64,000 nt of DNA. Origin: Mesostigma viride. Taxonomy: Eukaryota; Streptophyta; Mesostigmatophyceae; Mesostigmatales; Mesostigmataceae. The notes under the pieces are model-generated. The model was not told the origin of the DNA, did not search any database, and saw only the letters and a program-made list of their open reading frames with translations. This document shows positions 40,736 through 51,571 of the stretch, in pieces (position 1 is the first letter of the stretch; each line of letters starts with the position of its first letter). The position numbers were made by a program, and so were the translations under genes. Location: assembly GCA_009746045.1 (NCBI GenBank), contig RPFO01001284.1, positions 126,001-190,000 of the forward strand, read 5' to 3'.

Positions 40736-43080
40736 CGGGGTTGCTCCACCAACTGCGAAAAAGCTCTTTACCGGAGGGCGTTGGAAGTGCGTCCGAAATT
40801 CCCCAGTATGTACCAGTGGATCGAATCTAACTGATAGCTCCACGGGGGCGTATGTGAGTAGGAGTAGGAGGGGGGACATCCAGCCAAAACAGGACACTCC
40901 GTCACTTATCCGGAGTGGCACCTTGGGAGGTAGAACGAGCTCCCCAAACCGGCAAAAACGGATTTGGCGCCAAGATCTTGGCGACGCCAGAGCGCGCTCT
41001 GCATGGTCGAATAGTTTGAGCGCGGCGCCAAGGAAAAGTTTCACGAGTGCACTCTTCCTGCCGGTCCGGCGCCTGGTTTTATCGGAGGGGAGTGCGCACT
41101 GGTGCTCCTGCTAGCTTGGTCCAGCGTTTAATTTTACAGAGTGGAGCGGCGTACCAACAGGTGCCACGTGTACAGGATGGGTTCGTTTCAGGATATAGCT
41201 GACACTGACGTGGCGCGTTCAGTAGTCAATCCTGAGCTCAGTCTAAGCAGGACGTACAATAGTGGACTTCCCTCGCACTGGAAACCAGATCATGGTAGTA
41301 CAACATGATGAACACCGTTGAAGTACTGCTGCAACTATAGAGGTATTTCCTCGTAAATGGTGGGAGAGCGATCGCAGCAATGGTGCTCACCACTAGACAC
41401 TCCCGGCCAGTTAGGCTCGAAACACACGCCCTGATCAAGCATGCTGTTTCCGGCCCCACCGTCTAGGTCATCTAGTCGCTCTACACGTAAGCCAGCCATA
41501 ATTTCAATGCACAAGGCTACACATTTCCATCACCATTCATCTTCATCATCCTGAACGACTTGAACACGCGGACAAGATAACGGCAGGCTCGAGCTACCAT
41601 GGTCCGGATTCTCCCGATGTCTGGCCTGCGCTGGTTACAAGTCTCCTTGATAGACTGATCTCTGCTGCTCTGTGTGGCGTGGGTTCCAACTGATTGACTG
41701 ACTGCTGCAACTAAGTGCGTATACTAATAGCTGCCACTAAGAGATGCTTCTTAGAATGCCACGTGTCAGAAACATTAGTTAATATTGCCACGTGTCTCAC
41801 AAGCAACGATCGCTCGGAGCACACCCCCACAGAACCTGTTTTCGACCCGGCGCAGCCCTTTTGCTGACGGAGCGCACTCGGCCATTTTCCACTTTGGCTG
41901 GCGCCGGGCGGCACCCTGGTCTAGAAGAGGGAGCGTGCTCTTGTGCGATTTCAGGGGGGGATGCCCCCCCTCCTGTAGGAGTACTACTCACTGGGTCACG
42001 TAACAGCAGAAGCCGTGCAAAGGTTTACCAGGTTCTTGAATTACTGTGCTCTGCAACTCCCGGCCAACGGGAGCGTGTAACTAAGTAATTATTTTTCTGC
42101 CACCCAACAATGGCTTTTTATCAGGAAGTTTATGCCAGAAAAGATGCTCAGGTAATTAATAAAAAAAGATGGTCGAGTTTATCACACGTGACCACGTCAC
42201 GTGAGCACAAGTCCTCATGAAATGAGTGGGATGAGGCGCCGAATGGGTGAACGTTTGGTCAGGTAACAAAATGTATAAGCCTCATCTTGCCAAAAGCTAT
42301 GAAGATGTGGGCTGTGCACGGAGTTCAGGGCTGTATGTCCCAGCTGGGCAACAATGGCAAGCGTTTGCTACAGCCTTTGTATTTCAAGAATGCTGTCCAG
42401 TCAGCATGCACATAGGCAAGCATGTGACAAAGTACCAGGTCTTGGTATGAAAGCCGGCATGTGACAGGGCATCAAATGGCCGACGACCCAATGCAACCAC
42501 CACAATTGCAGTGGTATATAACATTATATGGTTGCTCATGGTCGAGTGCAAGACCCTTCACACCGCAGCCACAAGAATGGCTCAAAATGATCAACAAAGC
42601 TAATCGAGTCCTCCCTGGTTCAGCAGACAGAAGTCGGGCATAAATGGGGGCAGGTGGAGGGCAGTCCCATCAGCACGAAGACGTTTGTCAGCAACGGATC
42701 CATGTATTGGGAAAATGCCCTCATGCTATCATGGTGCCTCGACCCGCTAACTACTACAAATTCGGCATTGGGATGGATTTGGGGAAATGGTATTAGTGTC
42801 TGACACTGTATCTACTAATATACCCTACTACTTGGACTAAGTTCTTCTGAAAGTGCTATCGCTGCAGCTGCAGCAGCTGCTAGTACTCTGCCTGTTGATC
42901 TGGCAAATTCTGCTGGGGATGTAATGCCAAGTTGCCCCACATTCTAACAATAGCCGGGGTATGATGCAGGCCTGGTTCATGATGACCAGATATGCTCATG
43001 CTCATGCTTGCCAATAGCACACAGACACAGACATCTGACACATGGCAATTCCTACCAGGCAGATAACGCCTAGTACCTCT
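40736..43080. other. Intergenic region, no gene recognised
   Basis: I find no frame with a domain. Observed features are GGCGCCAAGATCTTGGCGACGCC near 40967-40990, a small palindrome; a short dispersed segment shared with 18590-18640 near 41600-41655; and CACGTGACCACGTCACGTG at 42185-42203 followed by GAGCACAAGTCCTCA, a partial match to the foldback arm at 36363-36385. Confidence 0.4.
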
Positions 43081-43084
43081 TTAA

Positions 43085-44821
43085 CCCGTGTTTTTCCTTT
43101 AGAACGCCATATACTGCGTTGTAAGCTATTTATAGAACACGTCATAACATCAAGGGAATTTTTTTTTCATAGTCATGTGTATACTTTCCTTAAAGCCCAT
43201 AAATCAAAGGATTTTTTGAGCTACTCAGACCTACAAAATGCTAATTCATTAGAGAGATACACTGGTTTGAATACAGGGGGGTCTGACCATGACTGCAATT
43301 TGTTGACCCTAAGTCACAAGTCATGTGCTTATTCACAAATGGTTCATGCAAAAAATCTGGCTTCTTGCACGAGCTATGGGCAACATATCCAGGCTCTGTG
43401 GAACAAAACTCAGGCCCATTGGGCCACTGGAGCTATTTTTCATTAGCATGACAAACACAACGCAGTACAACGCAGTGGAAAAAATGAGAGCCCTTCACAA
43501 CATGATGCAACGACACGAGCCCCATAAACGGGGCCATAATGAGCTAGGAGGGTCAAAACGTTGAAAATAGGTATTGTTTAAGTTATACTGCATCAAACAT
43601 GCATCAAACATCATGACTGGATGACCTAATATGACTGAATCAGGCAGCCATAGCCAAAGCATCATCCACTCTCACAACGTGTTGAGCGCATGCCTCGTGG
43701 GAACGGAGGTGCTGGGTTTTCATTCCATAACGCGTGCAATACTGAAAGAAAGAGGCACGTGTAATGCAAGGCTTGGATAGGTTGAGTGATCCATGAGCTT
43801 ACATGCAGGCAAAGATGATGCTGGAATGCATGCTGGCAAATGGTGGCAAGATGCTAACAACACATGATTATAAACCATGATTATGGGCACCTAGCTGATC
43901 TTCTTGCACAATCAACGCAGTATAAACCATCAATATCCAATCCTCACGATATATGCACGGCTTGACAACGTATACAGCACCTAAATACTGCACAACTGCA
44001 ACCTGCTATGGCTGACATGCAAGCAACGTCGAGTAGGATGGCGGTCTTAGAGAGGCTGGGCAGAGGTCGGTAGAAATAAGTGGAAAACTGGCAGAAACTA
44101 GGTAGAAACACGATATACTTACGCCTTCAAGCACTATTGAGCCGGTGGCAGAGGCCATTTCCAGGAAAATACAGCATACCGTAGCAATAGCCACGGTCAC
44201 GCCTTACGCTATTTGCAGGCACCATCATGCCCGGAGCTACCCAATAAAAGTCTGCACAACTGATCTCGGTTTAGCCGAGAGTCCGGGCGTTCGGAATGAA
44301 TAAACATGTGTTAAGAAGTCGAAACAACATGGAAATACCAAGCATGGTGCCGCAGCAGACCCGAGCCTTGCCGTAATCATATGTATGCCGGTTTCCAGTT
44401 TCCGCATGAAAGTTGGGTGAGAAACTGGAAAAATCTACGTTTCCTTTGCCCCAGTACCTCAACAAACTCGTAGAAACCTCATTATCAACCTTTGAATGCA
44501 TCATCATGGTCGTGCCACCCAACAGCCTTTGAAATTCGCGCAAAAACTGGCGAGATCTACCTGCCGCCATCGCCGTCGTCTTCACCTTCGTCCCGCGAAA
44601 ATGCCTGATTTCATTGGTGCATATTTGTTTGCAGCTGTCACAAAAAAAATCCAAAAAATACCAGGATTTTTTCTTGAGTTCTACGGGATGTAAGGAGGCC
44701 GTCCGCCGACTTTCAGACCGAAAATCTCGTATCTACTGTGTCTGCCACGTGTCAGATTACAACACGATACCTTGCGTTCTAACCCTACAACGCGATGCAT
44801 CACGTTGTAAAAAAACACGGG
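43085..44821. mobile_element. piggyBac-like TTAA element, second family (1737 bp)
   Basis: TTAA at 43081-43084 is followed by CCCGTGTTTTT, and AAAAACACGGG at 44811-44821 is followed by TTAA at 44822-44825. TTAA duplications with CCC-type ends are diagnostic of the piggyBac superfamily. Subterminal GCGTTGTA/TACAACGC words occur at both ends. Short frames inside (43042-43446 plus, 44271-44654 minus) have no recognisable domain, so this is a non-autonomous or fully decayed copy. Confidence 0.83.
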
Positions 44822-44825
44822 TTAA

Positions 44826-45760
44826 GAACTGAACACTTCCTCAATGCAAGTTAGAAAGAAAAATAATAAAGGTTCTCACAGAAGCAGGGAGCAGAAATCT
44901 CATTGCTCTCTTCCATTCTATTAGCGGAGTGGGCTGCCATACGTTAAAGCAGCTCAAGCGCGTGCTGATATCTGCGAAAAACACCTGCCCGTACCATTTG
45001 CGCCGCCGGCTGCAACGTCCTCTGCTGCAGCTTGTCGCTCTGCGACGTCAGACCATATGATGCTGGATCACTCCCGACGTGTGCTGTAGGGGCCTGCAGG
45101 TCGCGGGCAGAGGGGACAGGACGTACGCAAGATAAGTGTTGCTACAGGCCTCGACAAGGAGGTCACAGAAAGCACTGTCAGTTAGGGATGCACCATTAGA
45201 GGGGTGAGGGGTGGCGGGGACGTTGGCAGCGACAACGTTCCTGCCACTCATGCATCGATATCTTGGCAAGGTTGTTCATCATTTGAGGGACCTGAGCTGT
45301 CTTGCCCTGTTGTTGCATTACCACTAAAATTTCGTGTAACATCTGGTGTACCTTGTAAAGTATGTCTAAGTTTAGCCTGTCCCTTGACCCCAACCCTATT
45401 CCACCAAAGGCCCGTTCCTTTACAGGGCATACAAGCACATGATAATGCTTTGATGGCTTCCGATGTAGGCGCTTAAAAGAGCCATGGTTCATATTGTGCG
45501 CACATTGCCATGGCCGGGGAAGCGCCCCGATCAAGGGGGAAAAGGATGGGCAAGCAGACCATAAACTAAAGCTAAAAGATACTGAGGGTAGTAGGGACAC
45601 TAGGGATATTAAAGATCATGGGATGGGATCTATTGGAATATATTGGAATCCACGGTCACTGCTGCCAAAACATAGGCAGAAGCAGCACAGAAAGCCTAAT
45701 GCCGGATAGCAGAGAAACTTGGGGGGTTGAAGAGGCGACCTCACTGTGCATGACCCCGAG
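44826..45760. other. Intergenic region, one weak open frame
   Basis: A minus-strand frame (45600-45196) encodes LNLDILYKVHQMLHEILVVM and QVPQMMNNLAKISMHEW. It is protein-like but has no splice support and no recognised domain, so I leave it as an observation only. Nothing else is evident. Confidence 0.35.
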
Positions 45761-45763
45761 GAG

Positions 45764-47761
45764 TCACCTCCTTTTCCTCACCATCGCATATGCTTGGTGC
45801 CCCCCCGGCACCTGTTTTAGCCAGGTGGAGGACGAGGCCATGGCGGTGTGTCCGCCACTGCTATCCTCTGGCGTCTGCCACGCAGCCTCCTCCGGGTACA
45901 GCTGCTCCGCCCGCGCGAACACCTCTGCGGCAGTCACGCGGCTGCCGCTACGCCGGCCCGAGGACGTGGGATCCGAGATGCGCCCTGCAGGGACGCCCTC
46001 ATTCCAGCCACCTGGTGCCTCTCTTCCGCGGTCATACCCATATGGGCTTATCTGCCCCTCACTCAGGCGCTGGCTGCCAAGTTGCTGGCCGGCGGTGTCC
46101 AACCGTGCCCTCTGACCTGAGTGTACTGGAGCGCCTCTACTGGCCCAGTTCGACGTATCCCTGCCCCACCCAGCATCATCGGGTGCACTCCCTGGCCCCT
46201 CCTGGGCACCACCGCCGGCCCGTGAATCCCGCCACAGGCTCTCACCACCCCCGGATCGGCCACGGTCGCCCCGCTGTGATGCTCCAGACGCCCCCTGACC
46301 GTACGCCACGCCCTGGGCCCTGCTCGGTGGCTGGGGTGGTAGTGGTGACGACCAGCTGGGGTGGCCGCCGGTCGCTCTAAAGGAAGCTGGTGCGGGCCCT
46401 GGGATGCTCATGCCACTGGCAGCGGTCGTGTGGGCGCGCTCGGCGATCCCCGGCGCCATGATGCGCGACAAGATGCCGGTGTCGTCCGGGGGGAGCGCCC
46501 ACGAGGGCCGCTGGGAGGACGTGACATTCGGTGGCAGCATGGACGAAGCAGCGAGGTTTGGGACCCCAGTACGTCGGCTGGTGGTAGACGATACTCCAGT
46601 GGCCGGACCCCCAGGGGCAGCAAGCGCAGCACCGGCCTGTGCGCGCCCGTTGTCCCAGTGCCCATTCTCCAAGGATTTGTAGCCCAGCCCACCCGGTTGT
46701 GCCGGCGCGTGCCGTGGCCAGCTATTACCACCAGGCTCAGGTGCAGGAGGGGACGGCAAGGGGTAAAGACGCTGTGCCCGTTGGGGTTGTGCCTGTGGCT
46801 GCTGCTGCGGTCGCTGTGACCGCGGTGCAGGCCTGGTATCTGTGGGCTGCCCCCCCTCAGGCCCAACGTGGCCATGTCCGCTGTGGAACTCGTGGGCTCT
46901 GGCGGCCGCCACCACCGGCATGGCTGGCATGAGCACGCTGCTGCTCACGCTCTCTGTGCCCGAGAGCGACGCGCTGTCATCCAACGAATGGGCCGTGCCA
47001 TCCTCCTCCCAGCCCCTAAGTACCCCCCTGGCCATGCCGCCCTCATCATCAACGTCTCGTCGTGCAAAAGATTGAGATGCTGCTAGAGATTGAGACGCTG
47101 CAAGAGACTTAGATGTCATTGGTTCTGCTTGTGTGGGTGTCGTGCTGGCATATGGCGCGGGTGCAGCTGCTGTTGCCCCACCCAGCGGCCCACCACGCAG
47201 GCTGCTGCTGGCGAGCTTTGCGTACGCTTGCTCCGCACTTGCAGCCACACCTGCAAGCACCACCCGATCCTGCTCGTCCCGGCTCATGGACGAACTGATG
47301 CCGGCAGCTGTATCTCGGAGCACGCCGTCACCGTCACAGCCACCAGGGATGGTCCTGCCATCAGACCCGAGAGTGCCAAGTCTGGCGCCTGGCCCTGTGG
47401 GTGTCTTGTCATACGCTCGCGTCTGGGTGGTCCCATCGCTGGCATCGCTCTTGCGTGGAATTGCCGGGGTGACATTCCGGCTGCTAGCATCCAGCTCGGC
47501 AAGCAGCGGTGACAGCACGCCAGGGCTGGCCAGTACACTTGTCCTACCCGTGCCCGCCATCGACGATGCCTCGGCTCTCCCTCTTGTTTCTGGGGTAGCG
47601 ATAGCCTGTGCTGCACCGGTTGCCATGGATGTTGCTGGGGTCTCGCCTGGCGTCCCTGCTGGCGGCGCTCCAGCTGGCGTACCATGCCTTCGGTGTGTCG
47701 CCTGGCCGCCCTGGTCCCTGCGTTCCCGGTGCGCCTTCTGAAGCATCCCCCAGCACAGCAT
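45764..47761 (-). CDS. Low-complexity hypothetical protein or large last exon (665 codons)
   Basis: An uninterrupted minus-strand frame of 665 codons ends with TGA at 45764. It is rich in Ala, Gly, Ser, Pro and Arg, with SLAASQSLAASQSFA, a PQQQPQAQPQRAQ tract and many SGG/RGG-like stretches, and ends in AMVRKRR. I see no folded domain; it is probably disordered. A good acceptor, GATGCTTCAG before 47738, suggests that the true exon starts there (KAHRERRDQGG) and that upstream exons exist, although I cannot place them in 47762-49400. The long frame in GC-rich DNA could be partly accidental, but its composition bias is protein-like. Confidence 0.55.
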   Translation of the reverse strand: MLCWGMLQKAHRERRDQGGQATHRRHGTPAGAPPAGTPGETPATSMATGAAQAIATPETRGRAEASSMAGTGRTSVLASPGVLSPLLAELDASSRNVTPAIPRKSDASDGTTQTRAYDKTPTGPGARLGTLGSDGRTIPGGCDGDGVLRDTAAGISSSMSRDEQDRVVLAGVAASAEQAYAKLASSSLRGGPLGGATAAAPAPYASTTPTQAEPMTSKSLAASQSLAASQSFARRDVDDEGGMARGVLRGWEEDGTAHSLDDSASLSGTESVSSSVLMPAMPVVAAARAHEFHSGHGHVGPEGGQPTDTRPAPRSQRPQQQPQAQPQRAQRLYPLPSPPAPEPGGNSWPRHAPAQPGGLGYKSLENGHWDNGRAQAGAALAAPGGPATGVSSTTSRRTGVPNLAASSMLPPNVTSSQRPSWALPPDDTGILSRIMAPGIAERAHTTAASGMSIPGPAPASFRATGGHPSWSSPLPPQPPSRAQGVAYGQGASGASQRGDRGRSGGGESLWRDSRAGGGAQEGPGSAPDDAGWGRDTSNWASRGAPVHSGQRARLDTAGQQLGSQRLSEGQISPYGYDRGREAPGGWNEGVPAGRISDPTSSGRRSGSRVTAAEVFARAEQLYPEEAAWQTPEDSSGGHTAMASSSTWLKQVPGGHQAYAMVRKRR

Positions 47762-48850
47762 TCACAGTACCGTGACACAGGTGTGCATGTCAGACTCAAA
47801 CATCAGGTGTTCTTACCGTCCTCATGGATCATGGCTAAAAAGTACTGACATCATGATGACACATTGGGAAAAACGGCAAAAAAAAATGAGGCAACAAGGC
47901 TGACAGAAAAGTCGAATTCGTTTGTCTTCTTGTTCTCCCACGAGGCAAAGGAAGTAATCTTCCTTTCCCGAGCCAATCACTGTAAGCCATGCTCGTCAAG
48001 CACGCCTTTCATGTCCCCTTAGTGTCACTTCACGTTAATGTTGTAGTACTAACACCACATCTTCCAACACCAGACTAATACATATCATACACCTGTATCT
48101 TCCTACACCAGGCTAATACCTATATCTTCCTACACCAGACTAATACCTGTATCTTCCTACACCAGACTAATACCTGTATCATATACCTATATCTTCCTAC
48201 ACCAGACTAATACCTATATAATATACCTATATCTTCCTACACCAGACTAATACCTAGATGATATACCTATATCTTCCTACACCAGACTAATACCTATATC
48301 TTCCTACACCAGACTAAGCCATTATTGTCAGAGTTGCCTCACAACGGCGATAACTGACACTCTGAAGACTGGCCTGATCCAGCCCTATCGACGCAGCGGC
48401 GGACGCTTCAAGGCAGGGTGCAGTGCTTGGCATGATAGGAATTACATGGGCTGCTGGGTGAGCAAGCACAGCCATTTCACACTTTGGGAATGCGGTATGC
48501 GCATGCGCCCCAAATGACTGTGGCTACGCCAGTCACCAAGTGCGCAGGAGCAATATGGAGCATGGAGCCGCTCTTTCACCAAAAAATAGCTTGATAAATC
48601 GAGTCTTGTTCCTGTGGTGTGTGCCGTGTTGCTGGCAAGAACAACTACGCCATAGGCTTTCGGTGTAAGCTGTCTTGCGAAGGCTTCTAGCTACAGCATA
48701 CCCAGGTCTACTAGTCCACTACGACTCAAGCCGTCTAATCTCACCCCAACAACGTGCCCTTATACTAGGTAGTCTACACCAAGTCCCTGGACTACCCATC
48801 AGGCACAGCAGAGGGCATAGTGCCGGGTGGGACATCCCACCCGCCTTTAA
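47762..48850. other. Intergenic or intronic region with a short tandem array
   Basis: No gene is recognised. Tandem copies of CTTCCTACACCAGACTAATA with spacers of 7 or about 23 bases run from about 48055 to 48316. The rest is unremarkable. Confidence 0.5.
48055..48316. repeat. ATCTTCCTACACCAGACTAATACCT minisatellite
   Basis: About eight copies of CTTCCTACACCAGACTAATA occur, with unit lengths of about 27 and 43 bases because an extra TATACCTATAT spacer is present in alternate units. Confidence 0.85.
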
Positions 48851-49300
48851 GGGCCCTTCCACGCTGGGTCCGGACCAATTTGTTTTATAGGGGTGTTGAA
48901 AGAGGCCCTTCCACGCTATGACGCCGTATTCCAATGTCAGGTCCGGACCCTTCCACGCTTTGCACCAATTTCTGAACAGGTACCTCAAAAAGTTCAGATC
49001 TGTCGGTACTTTTGGCTTGGCGAAACCAATGTCGGCTTGTCCCGCCCCCAAAGGGTGAAATTGGTATCGTTGTCGAAGTACGTAGTAGCCCGTAGTAGCT
49101 CACAACGCGACGGCGGACTGCCCGCGTCCCCGTGACTTTACCCCATAAAGTTAAGGCAGTTGGCCGTAGCTGAGAAATTGGTCTGCGTCCGCGGAGGAAA
49201 GAGGCGCTACTACGGTAAGTCCAGCCCAATTTCCGAAGTACAGTGACCGGTACAGTGACCAACTAAAATTGGATTCATCGGACCCTGCGTGGAAGGGCCC
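48851..49300. mobile_element. 450-bp MITE with GGGCCCTTCCACGC inverted ends
   Basis: GGGCCCTTCCACGC (48851-48864) is mirrored by GCGTGGAAGGGCCC (49287-49300), and GGTCCG...CCAATTT / AAATTGG...CGGACC extend the pairing. TTAA precedes at 48847-48850, but TAAA follows at 49301-49304, so the duplication would need one change. CCCTTCCACGCT is repeated twice more inside, near 48905 and 48948. It has no coding capacity. Confidence 0.72.
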
Positions 49301-49401
49301 TAAATTCGACCCCCAAGCTAAACTTATCATTGTCTGATAATTGTCATCCATGCTGGCCGCACGCGCAGCAGATCTACGTTCAGCAGCAGCAGTTCTATCC
49401 A

Positions 49402-51571
49402 CTACTTAAGCCCATCGCTATCATCCATGCCAGAAGCACGCACCAGTAGGTCCATGATCAGTGGCAGCAGCTCCACCACCTCCGCGAGCAGCTCCTTGGC
49501 GCGCGCCACCGCGGCCTTCTGCTTGCGCACGGCGGCGGCGCGCTCCCTCTTGGCCTGCTCCTCCATCAGACGCGCCTCCACTGCAATGTTGCGCGCCTCG
49601 CCCAGCGCCTTGTCGCGCGACTTGATCTCGCCGCGCAGGGCCGCCGCTGCCTCCTTTTGGTGCCGAAGCTGCGCAAATTATAGCGAATGATGGGAGCAAT
49701 ACGGGGAACGGTCATGTGGTATGCATCCATTGTGGAATCATGATAAGTGGTGGGTGCATCGTGCAACATGCCGTGGGAGATCGAGCATGGATTCACCATG
49801 GTTGGGGAGACATGAGGGAGGGATAATTAACAATGGGCAGGTCATTTATTGGATACAAATGGTTCATGAATGGAAGTAGAAACACTAACCAATCTCAAGA
49901 AATTAAACTAAGAGTAAATACTATCAGCAAGAAAGAGCATTACTTCAGGAGAATTCTTGACAAAGGGCACAATTGCAAGATATGTCATCATTCTTCCCCA
50001 CCAGTTCTATCGATTACACGCTGCAAAATTATAGTTGACAAGAACAAGTAACCGATATCAAGAAGTTCACAATAATGACCGTCGACTAGCCAAATTGGGC
50101 AACTGAGGCAGGCCACATGCACGCCATCCACCAAGCAGAGCGAGGGTAGCCAGCATCCGGAAGGAGCTAGGGAGGGTTCAGGCCCAGGGCTAAAGCCGGA
50201 CACAACGGCAGCAAGGCATGACAAGCCCTGCATGTACAGAAGCTCACGCATGTGCATGGGGATATAATAAGGCAACCGCCAGATGAGGCATGAACCATTC
50301 TTGCAATGCTTCAAATGATGTTGGAACTGCCTTTCCTAGAAATGTTGGGATGCTGTAAACAACATTGGGCTTCTCCTGCAACATTCTGTAAGTGATAAGC
50401 AGATGTCTGGGCCCCCTAGATCCTCCCTTCGCTCAACGTGCTTGCAAATGCCCTGCTATGATCCAGGAACCCTACCAGCCCACCCTTAATGCGGTATGTG
50501 TGACCACACAGCCTAGACTGTGTGTGCAGCATACTTGCATGCCCTACACACGATCATGACACGACTGCAACCGCACACTACGGCAGCATACTGTGACCGT
50601 GACTACTGGCCCCGGGCTTGGCGAACCCATGAGGAGTCTCATCGACTGGGGGTCCGGTAGAGGAGTCACCTGCACCTGTGGCCTACCTCAGCACGGAGGG
50701 ATGCGTTCTCGGCTTCTAGCGCCCGTAACCGCAACTCCCCCGAGCTCTCCCGTGTTGGCAGCGCTTTCCTCGGGGGTTTGCCCACGTCCGCAGGCGCGGC
50801 GGACCCGGCCCGTGGCCCGATGGAGGAGTGCTCCGAACCTGGGGCCATGGTGTCCTTGGCTGCCTCTGATATAACACTGCCTTCGTCACTCCTGGCATCA
50901 TCCTCCAGTCTGTGGTGGTCAGTGGCGCGGGGCTCCGGTTGGCTCGTGGAGACGCCAGCATTGCCTCCATGGCGTATCACGGGATGGGTCTGCCCTGCAG
51001 AGAATGACTGGCTGCGGAAGGGATTGGGTGGTTTGTGGCTTGTGCCGGGGGTGGAGCCCATGTGTCCGAAACTTGCGGCCCTTGTGATGGGTCTCCTGGG
51101 GGCTGGGTCGTTGGCAGCAAGCCCGTCTGAAGTGTCGTCAGGGTCTTGCTCATGATTATCAACCTGTACATTCCTGCCTTTTTCGATGGGAACAGCCAGC
51201 GGTGGCTCTTCTTTGAAGTCTAAACGCCTCTGAGCAGTTTGCGGCGTGTGAAGGCGCTCACGGATGACACTGTCCATCCGCATGGCTCGCTCGACAGCAG
51301 CTTGGAGCTCGCGGTCGGCGCGGCCAGATGAATTATTGTCGCTCGCTGCTTTATGGTCAACGTGCTTGTCCGTGCTGTCCACCGTGCCCGCTCTGCTCAA
51401 TAGCGCATCCCCGCCAGCATAGCGGGCGGGGACATCGACACTTTTAGTCACATCCTCCTTGCTCGGGGAGTTGGAAACTGCCCGGAAGCCGCGCCGAGCT
51501 ATTGGATGTGGTGATGCGGTGTCAATGTCCCACTTGCGCCGCTGTCGCGGCGACACAGCCGGCGAGCTCAT
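49402..51571 (-). CDS. Two-exon gene for a disordered/coiled-coil protein, 383 aa
   Basis: Exon 1 is 51571-50687 (295 codons, ATG at 51571, starts MSSPAVSPRQRRKWD) and ends at donor GAG/GTAGGCC. Exon 2 is 49668-49402 (acceptor TTTGCGCAG, ends GLK then TAG). The junction is phase 0. Joined, the helix of exon 1 (LRLRALEAENASLRAE) runs straight into exon 2 (LRHQKEAAAALRGEIKSRDK), one continuous coiled coil that goes on through LMEEQAKRERAAAVRKQ to a hydrophobic end, ELLPLIMDLL. The first 250 residues are Ser/Pro/Arg-rich and probably disordered. Function and localisation are unknown. The seamless coiled coil across the splice is the best evidence for the model. Confidence 0.82.

Noticed and set aside
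45196-45600. Minus-strand frame with a helical stretch
   Set aside because: It is protein-like, but there are no splice sites, start context or homology that I can support.
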